Assembly (NCBI GenBank): GCA_028712915.1
Contig: JAQTPJ010000003.1
Location: forward strand, 1-17,880
DNA: 17,880 nt
DNA from: Candidatus Omnitrophota bacterium
Lineage (GTDB): Bacteria; Omnitrophota; Gorgyraeia; Velamenicoccales; JABMQK01
Direction of reading: 5' to 3'
In this document: piece after piece, positions 17,298 to 17,880 of the stretch
Layout of the letters: every line of letters starts with the position of its first letter
Position numbering within the stretch: the stretch's first letter is position 1
Position numbers and translations under genes: made by a program
Notes under the pieces: generated by a model
Told to the model about the DNA's origin: nothing
The model's input: the letters and a program-made list of their open reading frames with translations, nothing else
Database searches by the model: none

Positions 17298-17880
17298 TTA
17301 TTTATGTTTTTTTATTTTGGATATCAATTCATCCTGTGTCGTGGTAGACACGCCTATCCTACCCACGACTATACCTGCGGCGAAATTGGAAATTACAGCT
17401 GCCTCCTGCATTGTCGCGCCACAGGCTAACGCCAAACTAAAAGTAGCGATAACCGTGTCGCCTGCGCCGGAGACATCAAATACTTCCTGCGCCACTGTAT
17501 CTATATGATAAGGGTCTTTGGCCTTCTGGAATAAACGCATGCCCTTATCGCCAAGAGTAATTAAAATGCCGTCTAATTTAAGATAATCCAGCAATCCTTT
17601 TCCTGCGGAATTTATATCCCTGTCGGTAACCAGCTTGTCGCTCGTCACTCTTAAATTGCTATAGGCATTGCCTATCTTTATATTCCTTATGGCATTTTCC
17701 GTTTCTTTGCGGTTAGGGGTTATCGCTGTAGCGCCGCTGTAATAATCAAAATGCTCTTCTTTCGGATCAACGGTAATTATTTTCTTATTAGCCTTTGCCT
17801 GCAAAATAGCACAAGTAACAATTCTAGGGGTAATCAGACCCTTGCCGTAATCTTCTATAATTATGGCATCAACTTTCTTT
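17298..17880 (-). CDS. D-glycero-beta-D-manno-heptose-7-phosphate kinase (RfaE domain I type), N-terminus cut by window edge
   Basis: The 193 visible C-terminal residues belong to a PfkB/ribokinase-family kinase that phosphorylates heptose 7-phosphate for LPS core ADP-heptose synthesis. The frame runs in from the edge with DAIIIEDYGKGLITP, a typical RfaE/HldE segment. It continues through IITVDPKEEHFDYY, ITPNRKE, ILITLGDKGM and the PfkB signature 2 DVSGAGDTV with its catalytic Asp. Family proteins have about 320-330 residues in this domain, so roughly 125-135 are missing. The stop follows the kinase domain directly, so the cytidylyl/adenylyltransferase half of the E. coli HldE fusion is absent and must be separate if present. 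The TTG at 17804 is internal, not the real start. The three-base gap to kdsB links heptose and Kdo supply. Confidence 0.9.
   Translation of the reverse strand, partial: KKVDAIIIEDYGKGLITPRIVTCAILQAKANKKIITVDPKEEHFDYYSGATAITPNRKETENAIRNIKIGNAYSNLRVTSDKLVTDRDINSAGKGLLDYLKLDGILITLGDKGMRLFQKAKDPYHIDTVAQEVFDVSGAGDTVIATFSLALACGATMQEAAVISNFAAGIVVGRIGVSTTTQDELISKIKKHK

Noticed and set aside
17802..17804. TTG as the start of the kinase gene
   Set aside because: The frame continues upstream to the window edge with conserved kinase sequence (EDYGKGLITP), so this TTG is an internal Leu codon.

Overview
The window is about 17.9 kb of moderately AT-rich bacterial chromosome. Every convincing gene lies on the minus strand, packed with gaps of a few bases or short overlaps. 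There are no RNA genes, mobile elements, prophage genes or CRISPR arrays, and no gene-free stretch longer than about 300 bases. A complete Kdo pathway, Lpt export genes, a heptose kinase and an OmpA/MotB-type lipoprotein show a diderm with lipopolysaccharide. The GH57 branching enzyme beside a DUF4912 protein, together with several compact or fused genes, fits an uncultivated lineage such as Candidatus Omnitrophota. That taxonomic placement is inference, not something the sequence proves.

Read in transcription order (high to low coordinates), the first block is envelope biogenesis (17880 to 12643): a heptose-7-phosphate kinase (truncated by the window edge), kdsB, kdsA, kdsD and kdsC, then one gene that joins an LptC-like and an LptA-like domain, then lptB. 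Together these make Kdo, activate it as CMP-Kdo and supply part of the LPS transport bridge. Next come proteostasis genes (12575 to 11063): a shortened trigger factor with no PPIase domain, then clpP.

A metabolic block follows (11020 to 3857): a class V aminotransferase and serA (the first steps of serine synthesis), a secreted protein with a degenerate 5'-nucleotidase-like domain followed by thioredoxin-like domains, a homocitrate/Re-citrate synthase-like enzyme, and purA. A weak terminator-like hairpin and a good promoter-like sequence lie in the 183-base gap after purA. They start a small envelope unit (3670 to 2527): an OmpA/MotB-type lipoprotein and a one-TM coiled-coil protein, ended by a GC-rich hairpin. 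The last two genes are a DUF4912 protein and a GH57 alpha-glucan branching enzyme whose C-terminus runs off the left edge.

The most unusual items are the degenerate metallophosphatase/thioredoxin protein, the LptC-LptA fusion, and the trigger factor lacking its PPIase domain. No obviously new defence or mobile system was found.
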